Assembly (NCBI GenBank): GCA_039024435.1
Contig: JBCCQH010000032.1
Location: 1 to 62,724, forward strand
DNA: 62,724 bases
Direction: 5' to 3'
Origin: JBCCQH01 sp039024435
GTDB taxonomy: Bacteria; Bacteroidota; Bacteroidia; J057; JADKCL01
The notes beneath the pieces are model-generated. The model did no database searches. It was given only the letters and a program-made list of their open reading frames with translations, and had not been told where the DNA came from. A program made the translations under genes and the position numbers. Of this stretch, positions 43,667-58,600 are shown in pieces. Positions within the stretch are counted from its first letter, which is position 1. Every line of letters begins with the position of its first letter.

Positions 43667-46600
43667 ATGAGTTCTAGTTACTGTCGTACAAAACTCAACC
43701 TCGCCCTGACCATCCTGGCGAGCTTGACCTTTTTGTTCACGAGTACTTCCGCCTGGACCCAGGCACCTACGAAGGAATCGGGACCCGCTTATCAATCCCC
43801 GCACGAGCGGTACAAGAAAGGCGGTGCCTACGAAGGCCTCAATCCCGAAAAAGAAATGATCGACAAACGGGATGCGACTTCGAAAACCTTCGACATGGGC
43901 GATGGTAACTTTACCACGATCACCTCGGGTGGCCCCGTTCACTACAAGGCTCCCAGTGGGGAGATGCAGGATATCGATCCGCGGATTCGCATGTCGGTGA
44001 AGGACGGATTTGCTTACGAAAACGTCACCAATACCCTCCAATCCTTTTTCCCCCATACGCTCAACGGGGGCAACGGGGTTCTGGTCAAAGGTACCGGCCT
44101 CAAGATGCGCATGGGGATGGACGCAGAACTCTCCTTCATTGACACCCTCGGTAAGGAAACGGTGCTCGAGAAAGCCGCTACCGTATCGCCTTCGCTCGAT
44201 GGCAAAAAAGTCATTTATCCCAACTTCTTCTCTGTGGTCGACAATGAATACGTCGTGGGGAACAATCGGGTCAAAAACAACTACGTGATCAACTCCTTGC
44301 CGGTGATGGTGGCCGGCAAGCGGGGGTATCTTGCGATTTCTGAGTACGTGGAATTGCCCGCCGGATGGACCCTGGGCAAAGGCAACCAATCGATTAGCAA
44401 GCGCGAAGGTGTCCGGGGTGGGATTTCCATCCTCAACCCCGCCAACGAGCCGATATACAAACTGCCGACGCCGGATATTTATGAAAAAAACGACATCTAC
44501 AACGAGATGTATCCCACGGGCCGTACCCGGGAGACCTACTTGGTTGAGCGCGTTGGAGACCGCTACCGCGTGACCTTGCTGATTGACCTGCGCTGGCTGG
44601 ACCGGCCTGGGCGCGATTTTCCGGTGGTGGCCGACCCGACCGTGATCTACAACGGTCAGTTCGGGGGCTGGCAAAACTCCGCCGGTGCTTTCCTGGACAA
44701 CGTTGACTTCGTCTTTACGGCGAGCTTCTTCAGCAATGCCGCCTACCGCGGTTGGATCCGCTGGAACACGACCTCGATTCCGGACAACTCCCGGATCGAC
44801 GACGTGGATGCCCGCTTCTGGTTGAACGGAGCCCAAATCAATACCACTTCTTCCAGTACCACCGTCCGCGACGTCACCGGTACGCCGGGCCCCTACGCCC
44901 AGTTTAACGGTGGAGCCTACAACGACTTCGGCAACGGGGTCAACTACCAAAGTTTCAATCCCGGCTGGGCCAACAACTTCTACGGCTACTTTGACCTCGG
45001 GGGCAGCGCTGATGCGCGCCTCGAAACCTTGCTTCCCCAGAACTACTTCCAGGTGGGGATGGCGACCCAGGGAACCTGGAAGCGATTTGAAGCGGACCTT
45101 TCCCAGTTGCGCGTCGTCTACACCACTTGCTCTCCGCTCAATGCCGGGAGCATCGGTTCCAACCAGACGATCTGCTCCGGGGGTAACCTGGGTTCCTTCG
45201 GCAACTTTGCCAGTGCATCCGGCGGCATCGGTCCCTACAACTACCAATGGCAGCAGCAGATCAACTGTTCCGGCGGTTGGTCGAATATCGGCGGGGCGAC
45301 CGGCACGACCTACAATCCACCGGCCCTGACCCAAACGCGATGCTACCGCCGGGTGGTCACCGACCAGTGCAACTCCGGTTCGGCCATCTCTAACGTGATC
45401 ACGGTGACCGTGGTCGCCGATCCCTCGATCTCGGCTTCCGGAGCCGGCACGATTTGTGTCGGGGGCAACCGGACCCTATCCTCGACGACTTCGGGTGGCA
45501 CCGGTTCCTGCTCCTATCAGTGGCAGCGCGCTACCAGCAGCAACGGTCCTTGGACCAACGTCGGTGGCAACAGCAGTTCCTACAACACCGGCGGCCTCAG
45601 CCAGACCTTCTTTTACCGGGTCCAGCGGATTTGCAACGGGGTCGGCTGTAACGATCCCTTCTCGAATGTCGTTCAGGTCACGGTCGTCGCCGATCCGAGT
45701 ATCTCTGCTTCCGGCGGCGGTACGATTTGCCAGGGCGGCAATCGGACCCTGACTTCCGCAACATCCGGCGGTACCGGATCCTGCTCTTACCAGTGGCAGC
45801 GGTCCACTTCCAGCAGCGGTCCCTGGGCCAACGTAGGCGGCAACAGCTCAACCTACAACACGGGCACCCTGAACTCGACCTTCTTTTACCGTGTCCAGCG
45901 GATCTGCAACGGTTCTGGTTGCAACGATCCTTTCTCCAACGTAGTGCAGGTCACGGTCGTTCCCGACCCGAGCGTTTCCCTCTCCGGTGCGGGCACCATC
46001 TGTACCGGCGGCAACCGCACCATCACCGCGAGTGCCAGCAACGGCACCGGCTGTAGCTTTGTTTTCCAGCGCTCGACGGGACCGAATGGACCCTGGGCCA
46101 CCGTCTCCAACCAGAGCAGCGCTAACTACAATACCGGTACGCTGACCCAGTCCTTCTACTACCGCGTCCAGCGCTTGTGCTCCGGCAGCGGATGTAGCGA
46201 CCCCATCTCGAATGTCATCCTGGTCACCGTTGTCGCCGATCCGAGCATCAGCATCAGCAGCAGTGGCACCATCTGTACGGGTGGCAACCGGACCCTGACC
46301 GCTTCGACTTCCGGCGGCACCGGCTGTTCCACCCAGTGGCAGGTGGCGACCTCGCCTTCCGGTCCCTGGACGAACGTCGGGGGCAACAGCAGTTCCTACA
46401 ATACCGGCACGCTGACTGCGACCCGTTACTACCGCGCCCAGCGCGTTTGTACCGGCAGTGGTTGTGGCACCGCCACCTCAAATACGGTGACCGTCACCGT
46501 CGTCCCCGATCCCACGATTTCCGCCTCCGGCGGGGGGACGATCTGTACCGGCGGGAACCGGACCTTGTCCTCGTCGACCTCGGGCGGCACCGGCTGTAGC

Positions 46601-49600
46601 TACCAGTGGCAAGTCGCCACTTCCTCGTCCGGACCGTGGAGCAACGTGGGCGGCAACAGTGCAACCTACAACACTGGCACCCTGACCGCGACCCGCTTCT
46701 ACCGGGTGCGCCGGGTCTGTACCGGCAGCGGTTGTGGCACCGCCACCTCGAATGTCCTGACCGTCACCGTGGTTCCCGATCCTTCCGTTTCGCTTTCCGG
46801 CGGCGGCACGATCTGTACCGGCGGCAACCAGACCATCACCGCCAGTGCCAGCAACGGCACCGGCTGTACGTTCATCTTCCAGCGCAGCACCATCAGCAGC
46901 AGCGGACCTTGGACAAGCGTCTCCACCCAAGCCAGCGCGACCTACAACACGGGTACGCTCACCCAGACGACCTTCTACCGGGTGCAGCGATCCTGCTCCG
47001 GCAGCGGATGTAGCGATCCCTTTTCGAACGTCGTCACCGTCACCGTCGTTCCCGATCCTTCGATTTCGGTCAGCAGCAGCGGCACCATCTGTACGGGCGG
47101 CAACCGCACTCTGACTGCTTCGACTTCCGGCGGCACCGGCTGTTCCACCCAGTGGCAAGTGGCGACCTCGCCTTCCGGTCCCTGGACCAATGTGGGCGGC
47201 AACAGCAGTTCCTACAATACTGGCACGCTGACCGCGACCCGTTACTACCGCGCCCAGCGCGTTTGTACCGGCAATGGTTGTGGCACCGCCACCTCAAATA
47301 CGGTGACCGTCACCGTCGTGCCCGATCCCACGATTTCCGCCTCGGGCAGCGCCACGATCTGTACCGGCGGGAACCAGACCTTGTCGTCCTCGACCTCGGG
47401 CGGCACCGGCTGTAGCTACCAGTGGCAAGTCGCCACTTCCTCGTCCGGACCGTGGAGCAACGTGGGCGGCAACAGCGCAACCTACAACACGGGCACCCTG
47501 ACCGCGACCCGCTTCTACCGGGTGCGCCGGGTCTGTACCGGCAGCGGTTGTGGCACCGCCACCTCGAATGTCCTGACCGTAACCGTGGTTCCCGACCCGA
47601 GCGTCAGCATCAGCGGGGGCGGCATCTTCTGTCCCGGCGATGACTTCACGCTGACCGCTACCGCTTCCGGTGGCACCGGCTGTAGCTTCCAGTGGCAAAG
47701 TGCCCCGACTCCGACCGGTCCCTGGTCAAATGTCGGATCGAACAGCAGCACCTACAATACCGGTGCGCTCACCACCACGACCTATTACCGCGCGTTGCGC
47801 AACTGCTCCGGCTCCGGCTGTAACCAGGGCACCTCCAATGTCGTTAGCGCGATCCGCGACAACATCGCCCCCACCGCCGTCTGCCAGGCCGTCACCGTGC
47901 AGCTCAACGCCGCCGGCAACGGTTCGGTTACCGCCAACCAGGTCAACAACGGCAGCACCGACAACTGTACCATCAGCAACCTTTCGGTCTCGCCGAACAC
48001 CTTTAACTGTAGCGATGTCGGGGCAAATACCGTGACCCTGACCGTGACCGACAACAGCAACAACTCCGCGACCTGCACCGCGACCGTTACCGTCGAGGAC
48101 AACGTCCCGCCGGTGGCCAATTGCCAAAACGTGACCGTGCAGCTCAACGCTGCCGGAAACGGTTCGGTCACCGCCGCCCAGGTCAACAATGGCTCCTCCG
48201 ATGCTTGCGGCATCGCTTCCTTGTCGGTGGCGCCGAACACCTTCGGCTGTGCCGATGTCGGGGCCAATACGGTGACCCTCACCGTAACCGACGTCAACAA
48301 CAACACTTCCACCTGCACCGCCACGGCGACGGTGCAGGACAATGTCGCGCCCAACGCCGTGTGCCAAAACGTCACCGTCCAGCTCAATGCGGCGGGGAAT
48401 GGTTCGGTCACGGCCGCCCAGGTCGACGGCGGTTCCACCGACGCCTGTGGCATCGCCTCGCGCTCGGTTTCGCCCAACAGCTTCAACTGCGGCAACGTCG
48501 GCCCCAACACGGTCACCCTGACCGTGACCGACAACAATAACAATGTCTCCACCTGTACCGCCACGGTGACGGTGGAAGACAATGTCCCGCCGGTCGCCAT
48601 CTGTCAGCCGGTTACCGTCCAACTCGACGCCAACGGCAACGGTTCCATCACCGCCGCCCAAGTCGATGGCGGTTCCAATGACGCTTGCGGCATCGCCTCG
48701 CTGGCGGTGAATCCCAGCACCTTTAGTTGTGCAAACGTCGGCGGGAATACGGTCACCCTGACCGTGACCGACAACAACAACAATGTCTCGACTTGTACCG
48801 CGACCATCACGGTCCAGGACAACGTCCCACCGATTGCTGTCTGTCAGGACGTCACCGTCCAGCTCGACGCTAGCGGCAACGGCTCCATCACCGCCGCTCA
48901 GGTAGATGGTGGCAGCAGCGACAACTGCGCGATTGCTTCTCTAGCCGTGAGTCCGAGTACCTTCGGCTGTAGCAATGTCGGTGCGAATACCGTGACCCTC
49001 ACCGTGACCGACGTCAACAACAACGTCTCTACCTGTACATCCGTGGTCACCGTCGAGGACAATGTTCCGCCGATTGCCCTCTGCCAAAATGTAACTGTCG
49101 CCCTCGACAGCAGTGGCAATGGTTCGACGACGGCCGCCGCCGTCGATGGCGGTTCGAATGACGCCTGTGGCATCGCCAGTCTCTCTCTCGACATCACGAC
49201 GTTCGGTTGCGGGGATCTCGGCCCGAATACGGTGACCCTCACCGTGACCGACGTGAACAACAACGTGAGCACCTGTACCTCCACTGTGACCGTCATCGAT
49301 ACCATCGGCCCGCCCGCATTTGTCTGTCCGCCCAGCGTTACGCTTCCGGCGGTCTTGAACAACTGCAACGCCCAGCACGTCTGGATGGATCCGGTCGTGA
49401 CCGACAACTGTTCGCAGGTAACGGTCAGTTCCGCCTCGCCCGGCGCTTCGATCATAAAGATCGGCAATGTGAACATCGGTCTGTTCCCGGTCGGGACCAA
49501 TGTCGTGACGGTCACTGCGACCGACGGCAGCCAAAACACGACGACCTGTACCTTTACGGTCACCGTGGAAGATTTGCAGAACCCGACGATCACCGGTTGC

Positions 49601-52600
49601 CCGACCGGCCCGATTGTGGTGTCCACCACCCCGGGTCAGTGCTTCGGCAACCCAACCTTTGGTCCGATCAATGCCAGCGACAACTGTCCCGGCGTCACCT
49701 TGACCGGCACTAACCTGTCCGGCTCCAACTTCCCGGTCGGCACCACTTCGGTCACCTTCACTGCGACCGACGCCAGCAACAATGTGTCGACGTGCAGCTT
49801 CGACGTCACCGTCAATGACAACGAAGGCCCGACCACGGTCTGCAACAACCTCACCGTCCAGCTCAACGCCGCCGGCAGTGCCACCATTACCGTGGCCGAT
49901 GTTGATGGCGGAACCACGGATGCCTGTGGCTTGGCCTCGGTGACCGCTTCCCCGCTCAGCTTCAACTGCGCGAACGTGGGACCGAATACGGTAACGCTGA
50001 CCGCGACCGACGTCAACAACAATACCAGCACGTGTACCTCGACTGTGACCGTCGAAGACATCACCGTCCCAACGGTGGTTTGCCAGAACGTCACCCTGCA
50101 ACTCGATGCCAGCGGATTTGCTTCGCTGAATGCCATCGACGTGGACGGCGGCTCGACCGACAACTGCACCAGCACCGCCAACCTCGCGCGGACAGTGAAT
50201 CCGAGCAGCTTCAACTGCTCGAACGTGGGTCAGAACACCGTTACCCTGACCGTGACCGACGCCAGCAACAACAGTTCGAGTTGCACGGCTACGGTAACCG
50301 TCCAGGACAACATTGCCCCGACCGCCGTTTGCCAAAACATCACAATCAACCTGACCAGCACCGCGCCGGTCGTGGTTGCACCTTCGCAGATTGACAATGG
50401 CAGCAACGATGCTTGTGGCATCGCCAGCCTCAGTCTCAGCCCGAACACGTTTTCCTGTGCAACCCCGGGGGTGAACAACGTGACCCTGACCGTGACCGAC
50501 AACAACAACAATGTCTCCACCTGCAACGCTACCGTTACGGTGCAAGACAATGTCGCGCCGATTGCGGTCTGCCAAAACACTACGGTCCAGCTTGACGCTT
50601 CCGGCAATGCCTCGATCACCGCGGCGGATGTCGACGGCGGATCGAGCGATGCTTGCGGCACGGTAACCCTGTCGGCCAGCCCGACGGCCTTTACCTGCGC
50701 CAATGTCGGCGCCAACTCGGTGACCCTCACTGTGACCGACAACAGTAATAACACTGCTACCTGTACCGCAACCGTCACCGTGCAGGACAACATCGCCCCA
50801 ACGGCGGTTTGTCAGAATGCTACGGTCCAATTGGATGGCTTCGGCAATGCCGCGGTGACCGCGGCCCAAATTAACAATGGCAGCAACGACAATTGCGGCA
50901 TCGCCAACCTGAGCGTGAGTCCGGCAGCCTTCAGTTGCTCGAATGTTGGGCCCAATCCGGTGACATTAACCGTGACCGATGTCAATGGCAACACCAGCAC
51001 CTGTACCGCCACGGTTAGCGTAGAGGACAACGTTGCCCCGACCGCCAATTGCCAGAACGTCACCGTCCAGTTGAACGCCTCCGGCAACGCCTCGATTTCT
51101 ACGCTGGACGTCAACAACAACTCCAGCGATAACTGCGGCATCGCCAGCCTGAGTCTGAGCAACACCAGCTTCACCTGCGCCGATGTCGGATCAAACAGCG
51201 TTACGCTGACCGTGACTGACGTCAACAGCAACGTTTCCACCTGTACCTCTACCGTGACGGTGGAAGACAACATCGCGCCGAATGCGGTCTGCCAAAGCGT
51301 AACCGTACAGCTCGACGCCGCGGGCAACGCTTCGATTGTGGCCAGCGACATCGACGGTGGCAGCACCGACAATTGCAGCATCGCGTCGATCTCGGCCAAT
51401 CAGACGGCCTTTACCTGCGCCAACGTCGGCAACAACCCGGTGACGCTGAGTGTGACCGATGTCAACGGCAACGTCAGTACTTGCATCGCCTCGGTGGTGG
51501 TCCAAGACAATGCCGCTCCCGTCGTGACGTGCCAAAACATCACGGTGGCGCTGAACTCTTCTGGTATCGCGACGATCACTCCGGCTTCGGTAGGATCGGC
51601 GACGGATAACTGCACCGCGAATCCAACCTTGAGCATTGACAACAACATCTTTACCTGCTCGGATGTCGGTCCGAATAACGTTACGGTGACCGCTACCGAT
51701 GTCAACAACAATGCTTCCACCTGCATCGCTGTGGTGACGGTGGAAGACAATACCCCGCCGACAGCGCTTTGTGCCAATGCCACGGTGCAACTCGACGCTT
51801 CGGGCAACGGCAGCATTAGCGCCGCGCAGATCAACAATGGCAGCAGCGACAACTGTGGCATCAGCGGCTTCAGCCTGAACACGACAAGCTTTACCTGTGC
51901 AGATGTCGGCGCAAATACGGTGGTCCTCACCGTGACTGACGTCAACGGCAACACCAGTACGTGTTCCGGTTCCGTAACGGTTGAAGATAACGTGGCCCCG
52001 ACGGCGGTCTGCCAGAGCCTCACCGTACAGCTCGGCACGGGCAGTTCGGTTTCGATTACCGCGGCGGATGTCGACGGTGGTTCGTCCGATAATTGCGGCA
52101 TCGCCAGCCTCGCGGTTTCGCCGAATTCCTTCGGCTGCGCCAACGTGGGCCAAAACACGGTGACCCTCACCGTGACCGACGTCAATGGCAACACTGCTAC
52201 CTGCAACAGCACGGTGACGGTGGTCGATAGCAGCGCTCCGACGGCGGTCTGCCAGAACGCCACCGTCCAACTCGATGGCTTCGGCAACGCCTCGATCACC
52301 CCGGCGGACGTCGACGGTGGTTCGGGCGACAACTGCGGCGGCAACGTGAGCCTCTCGGTCAGCCCGAGCAGCTTTACCTGCGCCGACCTCGGGGCAAACA
52401 CCGTGACCCTGACCGTCACCGATCCGTTCAACAATACCAGCACTTGTACCGCGACGGTCACCGTCGAGGACAACGTCGCGCCCACCGCGCTTTGTCAGCC
52501 GGTCATCGTCCAGCTCAATGGCAGTGGATCGGCCACGATTGCCGCTTCCGATGTCGATGGCGGCAGCAGCGACAACTGCTCGGTCGCCAGCCTGAGCTTG

Positions 52601-55600
52601 AGTCAGACCAGCTTCGGTTGCGCTGATGTCGGTGCAAATGCGGTCACCCTTACCGTCACCGATGGCAGCAGCAACACCTCGACCTGCACCGCTACGGTCA
52701 CCGTCGAGGACAACATTGCCCCGAACGCGGTCTGCGCCAATGTCACCGTGCAACTTGACGCTTCCGGCAACGGAACCACGACTGCGGCGGCCACCGACGG
52801 CGGCAGCACCGACAACTGCGGCATCGGTAGTCTGAGCCTGAGCCAGACCGCCTTTACCTGCGCCGATATCGGCAACAATTCCGAAACCCTCACCGTGACC
52901 GACGTCAACGGCAACACCAACACCTGTACGGTGACGGTGACCGTCGAGGACAATGTCGCACCGAATGCGGTCTGCCAGGCCGTGACCGTGCAACTGGATG
53001 CGGCGGGCAATGGCTCGGTCAATGCCTCCGACGTAAATGGTGGCAGCACCGATGCTTGCGGCATCGCCAACCTGGCGGTCAGTCCGAATAGCTTTACTTG
53101 CTCCGATGTGGGGGCGAATACCGTGACCCTGACCGTGACCGACGTCAACAACAATACCAGTACATGTACCGCGACGGTCACCGTGGAAGACAATGTCCCG
53201 CCGACCGCGCTTTGCCAGTCGGTGACCATCCAATTGGATGCCAATGGGAACGGATCGACGACGGCCGCGGCGGTGGATGCCGGTTCGAATGATGCCTGTG
53301 GCATTGCCAGCCTGAGCTTAGGTCAAACCAACTTCGGTTGTGCGGATGTCGGGCAGAACATTATCACCCTGACCGCAACCGATAACAACGGCAATACCGG
53401 TACGTGCCAAACGGTGATCACCGTCGAAGACAATATCGCGCCGAATGCAATTTGTCAGAACATCACGGTGACCCTGCCGGGTTCCGGTTCGGTGACGCTT
53501 ACCCCCGCCGATGTAGACGGCGGTAGCAATGACAATTGTGGGATCGCCAATCTGGCGATCAGCCCGATGACCTTCAATTGTGCGAACTCCGGTAACAATG
53601 CGGTGACCCTGACTGTGACCGACGTCAACGGCAATGTCAGTTCGTGTACCGCAAACGTCACCGTGAACGATACCGTCGCGCCGGTGGCCGTTTGCCAGAA
53701 CATCACTCTGCAATTGGGCGCTTCCGGCAACGCCTCGATCACGCCGGCGGACGTGGATGGCGGTTCGTCCGACAACTGTGCGATCACGAGCCTGTCGGCA
53801 AGTCCGAATACCTTCGGCTGTGCCGATGTCGGCGCCAACAACGTGGTTCTCACCGTGACCGATGCGTCGAACAATGTCTCTACGTGTACCGCAACCGTGA
53901 CGGTAGAAGACAATCTCGCCCCGACGGCGGTTTGTCTGAACCTGACCGTGCAGCTCAATGCCAGCGGGCAAGCGACCATCACCCCGGCCGACGTGGATGG
54001 TGGTACGACGGACAATTGCGGCATTGCCAGCCTCGCGGTGAACCCCAATGCATTTGACTGCAACACCATCGGTAACAACACGGTCATCCTGACCGCGACC
54101 GACGTCAACGGCAACCTCGGCACCTGTCTGAGCACGGTGACGGTGGTCGATACCACGCCGGCCACTGCGGTCTGCCAGAACATCACGGTTCAACTTGACG
54201 CGCTCGGCCAGGCCAATATCACGGCCGCCGACATCGATGGTGGTTCCGGCGATAACTGTACGGTGGCCAGCATCACCGCCGCGCCGACCAGTTTTGGCTG
54301 CGCAAACGTGGGCCCGAACAATGTCACGCTGACCGTGACCGACGTCAATAATAATGTCTCCAGTTGTGTGGCCATCGTCACTGTGGAGGACAATGTCGCG
54401 CCGGTGGCCGTATGCCAGGACATCACGGTACAACTCGATCAGAACGGCAACGCTTCGATTACCGGAGCGCAAGTTGATGGTGGCTCGAACGATGCCTGCG
54501 GCATCGCCAGCGTCACCGTTGCGCCGAATGCCTTTACCTGTGCTGATGTCGGGTTTGTGGCGACTACGGTCACCGTGACCGATGTCAACAACAATGTCAG
54601 CACTTGTGTGGCGAATGTCTTTGTCGAAGACACCCTCGCGCCCGACGCCGTTTGTACGTCGGTTGCCGTCTTCCTCAACAACCAGGGCATCGCGATCGTC
54701 AATCCGGCGGACATCAACAATGGTTCCACCGACAACTGCGCCATCGCGAACTTTGAATTGAGCCGCGACACCTTTAACTGTGCGGACGTCAATGTATCGG
54801 CCCAGTCCTTTGGTCTGCTGATTTCAGAGTACGTCGAGGGCAGCGGCAACAACCGCTGCATCGAGATCTTCAACCCGACCAGCAATACGGTTGACCTGGC
54901 GGCGGAGAACGTAGAATTGCGCTTCTACTTCAACGGGAGCTTCGTACCGAGTGTCACGATTCCGCTGACCGGGACCATCGTCAGTGGTGGGGTCCACGTG
55001 ATCTGTGACGCCGGCGCCGACGTGCCCTTCCTGGCCCGCGCCAACCAAACCAGCACCGCCGCTTTCTTCGACGGCAACGATGCGGTCGAACTGGTGCGCA
55101 ACGGACAGCGCCAGGATCTCTTTGCTTCCATCGGTCAAAACCCGGGTACGGCCTGGACGACCGGCAACAAGAGTACGCTCAACCAGACTTTGGTCCGGAA
55201 TCCCGTGATCCTTAACGGTTGGCTCTTCAACGTGCCCGGATTTGTGGTCCTGGGCAGTCAGTGGACGAACTTCCCGCAGGATTACTTCCAGAGCCTCGGT
55301 TTCCACACGGTCGCCAATGGCTTCCCGACGGTCACTCTGACCGTGACCGACGTCAACGGCAACTCGAATAGCTGTAGTGCTTCGGTCGCTGTATTTGATA
55401 CGACGGCGCCGGTCGCCACCTGCCGCGACATCACGGTCTTCCTTGATGCGACGGGCAACTATACCATCGATGACGAGGACGTGAACAATGCGACTTTCGA
55501 TGCCTGTGGCATCCACATCCTGGAAGCGAATCCCAAGAACTTTGATTGCAGCACCCTCGGCGCGAATACGGTCACGCTGGCCGCGGCCGATATCTCGCTG

Positions 55601-58600
55601 AACTTCGATACCTGCTTCGCCATTGTCACCGTAATAGACAGCACTTCGCCGGTGGCGATCTGCCAGAATATCACGGTAAACCTCGATGCGAACGGTCAGG
55701 CCACGATTACTCCGGCGGACATAAGCAACGGTTCTTCGGATGCCTGTGGCATCGACACCTTGTTCCTTGATCGGACCAGCTTCGGTTGCGGTGATATCGG
55801 GGTGAACCCGGTGCTGCTGACCGTGCAGGATTCCTCGAACAACACCGCCGCTTGTCAGGCCTTGGTCCAGGTCACCGATACGGTGGCTCCGGTGGCGATC
55901 TGCCAGAATATCACCGCACAACTGGACGTCTCCGGGACAGTCACGATTTCCCCGGCCGATGTTGACGGCGGCTCGACCGATGCCTGCGGCATCGTCAGTT
56001 CCAGCCTGGACGTCTCTACCTTCAGTTGTTCGGATGTCGGCGTAAATACGGTCACCCTGACGGTGCTCGACGGCAACGCCAACGTCAGTTCGTGCCAGGC
56101 GACGGTAACGGTGGAAGACAATGTCGCCCCGAACGCCATCTGCCAGAACGTGACGGTCCAGCTCGATGCAAGCGGCAACGCGGCCATCGTCCCGGGCAAC
56201 CTGAACGGCGGTTCGAGCGATGCTTGCGGGATTGCGACCCTGAGCCTGAGCCAAAGCGCGTTTACCTGCGCCGATGTCGGAGCCAATACGGTCACCCTGA
56301 CCGTGACCGACGTCAACAACAACACGAGCACCTGTACCGGTACGGTCACGGTGGTCGACAATACGGTCCCGAATGCGATCTGCCAGGACGTTACGGTCTA
56401 CCTCAACGGAGGGGGCACTGCCTCGGTCACGACGGCGGACCTCGACAATGGTTCGAACGATGCTTGTGGCATTGCAAGTCTGAGTGTGAATCCGAATACC
56501 TTCGGTTGTGGCGATGTCGCCGGCTCGAATGCGGCGGTCCTTACCGTCACGGATAACAATGGCAATGTCGCCACCTGCGTCTCGAACGTAACGGTGATCG
56601 ACTCGGTCGCTCCGGTGGCCACCTGCCAGAACGTGACCGTCTTCCTGAGCGCGATCGGTACCGCATCGATCACCGCCCAGGATGTAGACGGCGGCACGAC
56701 CGACGCCTGTGGCCTGAGCAGCTTGTCCATTGACAACAGCTCCTTCACTTGCGCGGATGTCGGTACGAATACGGTCACCCTGACCGCGACCGATAACAAT
56801 GGCAATGTCTCGTCTTGCACCGCGACGGTAACGGTCAACGATACCTTCCCGGTGACGGCGGTTTGCCAGAACGTTACCGTTCAGCTCGATGCTTCCGGCA
56901 ATGCCAGCATTACGGCTTCGGACATCGATGGGGGCAGCAATGACAATTGCGGCATCGCCAGCATCAGCGCCGCGCCGACCAGCTTTACCTGCGCCGATGT
57001 CGGTGCAAACACGGTGACGCTGACGGTAACGGACATCAACAGCAATACTTCGACCTGTACCGCTACGGTTACGGTCGAGGACAATATCGCGCCCACGGCG
57101 GTCTGCCAGAGCGTAACCGTGGCGCTGGACGCTGCCGGAAATGCTACGGTAGCCGCCCAGGATGTCGACAACGGATCGACCGACAATTGTGGCATCGCTA
57201 GCCTTGCCCTCAGCCAGACCAACTTCGGTTGTACGGACGTCGGCAACAATCTGGTGCTGCTCACGGTGACCGATGTTAACGGCAACAGCAGCATTTGCAA
57301 CGCCACGGTGACGGTGAACGACACGGTCGCGCCGGTGGCCATTTGCCAGAATGTCACGCTCAACCTCGACGCCAATGGCCAGGCTTCCCTGACGGTAGCC
57401 GACGTCGATGGCGGCACCACGGACAACTGTGGTCTCGCGAGCGTGAGCATCAACCCAACGACGTTCGATTGCAGCAACGTCGGTGCAAATACGGTAACGC
57501 TGACTGCGGTTGACCTCAACGGCAATGTCGCAACCTGTACCGGCAGTGTCACGCTGAATGACAATACGCCGCCGGTCGCAGTTTGCCAGAGCGTTACGGT
57601 GGTCCTCGATGCTTCGGGCAATGCCAGCATCACCGCCGCCGACGTGGATGGTGGATCGAGCGACAATTGTGCAATTGCCAGCCGCTCGGTCAGCCAGAGC
57701 AGCTTCGGTTGCGCCGATGTCGGATCGAATAACGTGACCCTTACGGACACCGACATCAACGGCAATACTTCCACTTGTGTGGCGGCGGTCACGGTGGTGG
57801 ACAATGTCCCGCCGACCGCGCTTTGCCAAAATGTTACGGTTGCGCTGGATGCTTCCGGCAGCGCCACGATCACCGCAGCGGATGTCGACGGGGGCAGCAG
57901 CGATAACTGCGCGATTTCCAGCCGGTCGGTCAGCCAAACCAACTTCGGTTGTGCGGATGTGGGCAGCAACCTGGTCATTTTGACGGTGAGCGATGTGAAT
58001 GGCAACACTGCAAGTTGCAACGCTACGGTGACGGTGATTGACTCGGTGACGCCGACGGCGGTTTGCCAGAACATCACGGTCACGCTCGATGCGACGGGCA
58101 ATGCCACGATCACCGCGGCGGATGTCGATGGCGGCAGTGGCGACAACTGTGGACTCGCTAGCCTCTCGATCAGCCCGAGCACTTTCAATTGCTCGAATGT
58201 TGGACCGAATGCGGTGACGCTCACCGTAACCGATCAGAATAACAATACTTCCACGTGTACCGCTACGGTCACCGTCATCGAGGGCATTCCGCCGGTGGCG
58301 ATCTGCCAGAACATCACGGTTCAGTTGGATGCCAGTGGCAACGCCAGCATCACGGCCGCCGACGTTGACGGGGGTTCGCTTGACAACTGCGGCATCGCCA
58401 GCATCAGCGCAAGCCCGACCAGTTTTACCTGCGCCGACGTAGGGGCGAATGCGGTCACGCTGACGGTTACCGACCTGAACAACAACACTTCGACCTGCAC
58501 CGCGACGGTGACGGTAGAAGACAATATCTCCCCGACGGCCCTCTGCCAGAACGTTACCGTACAGATTGACGCAAACGGCAACGCTTCGATCACGGCCTCG

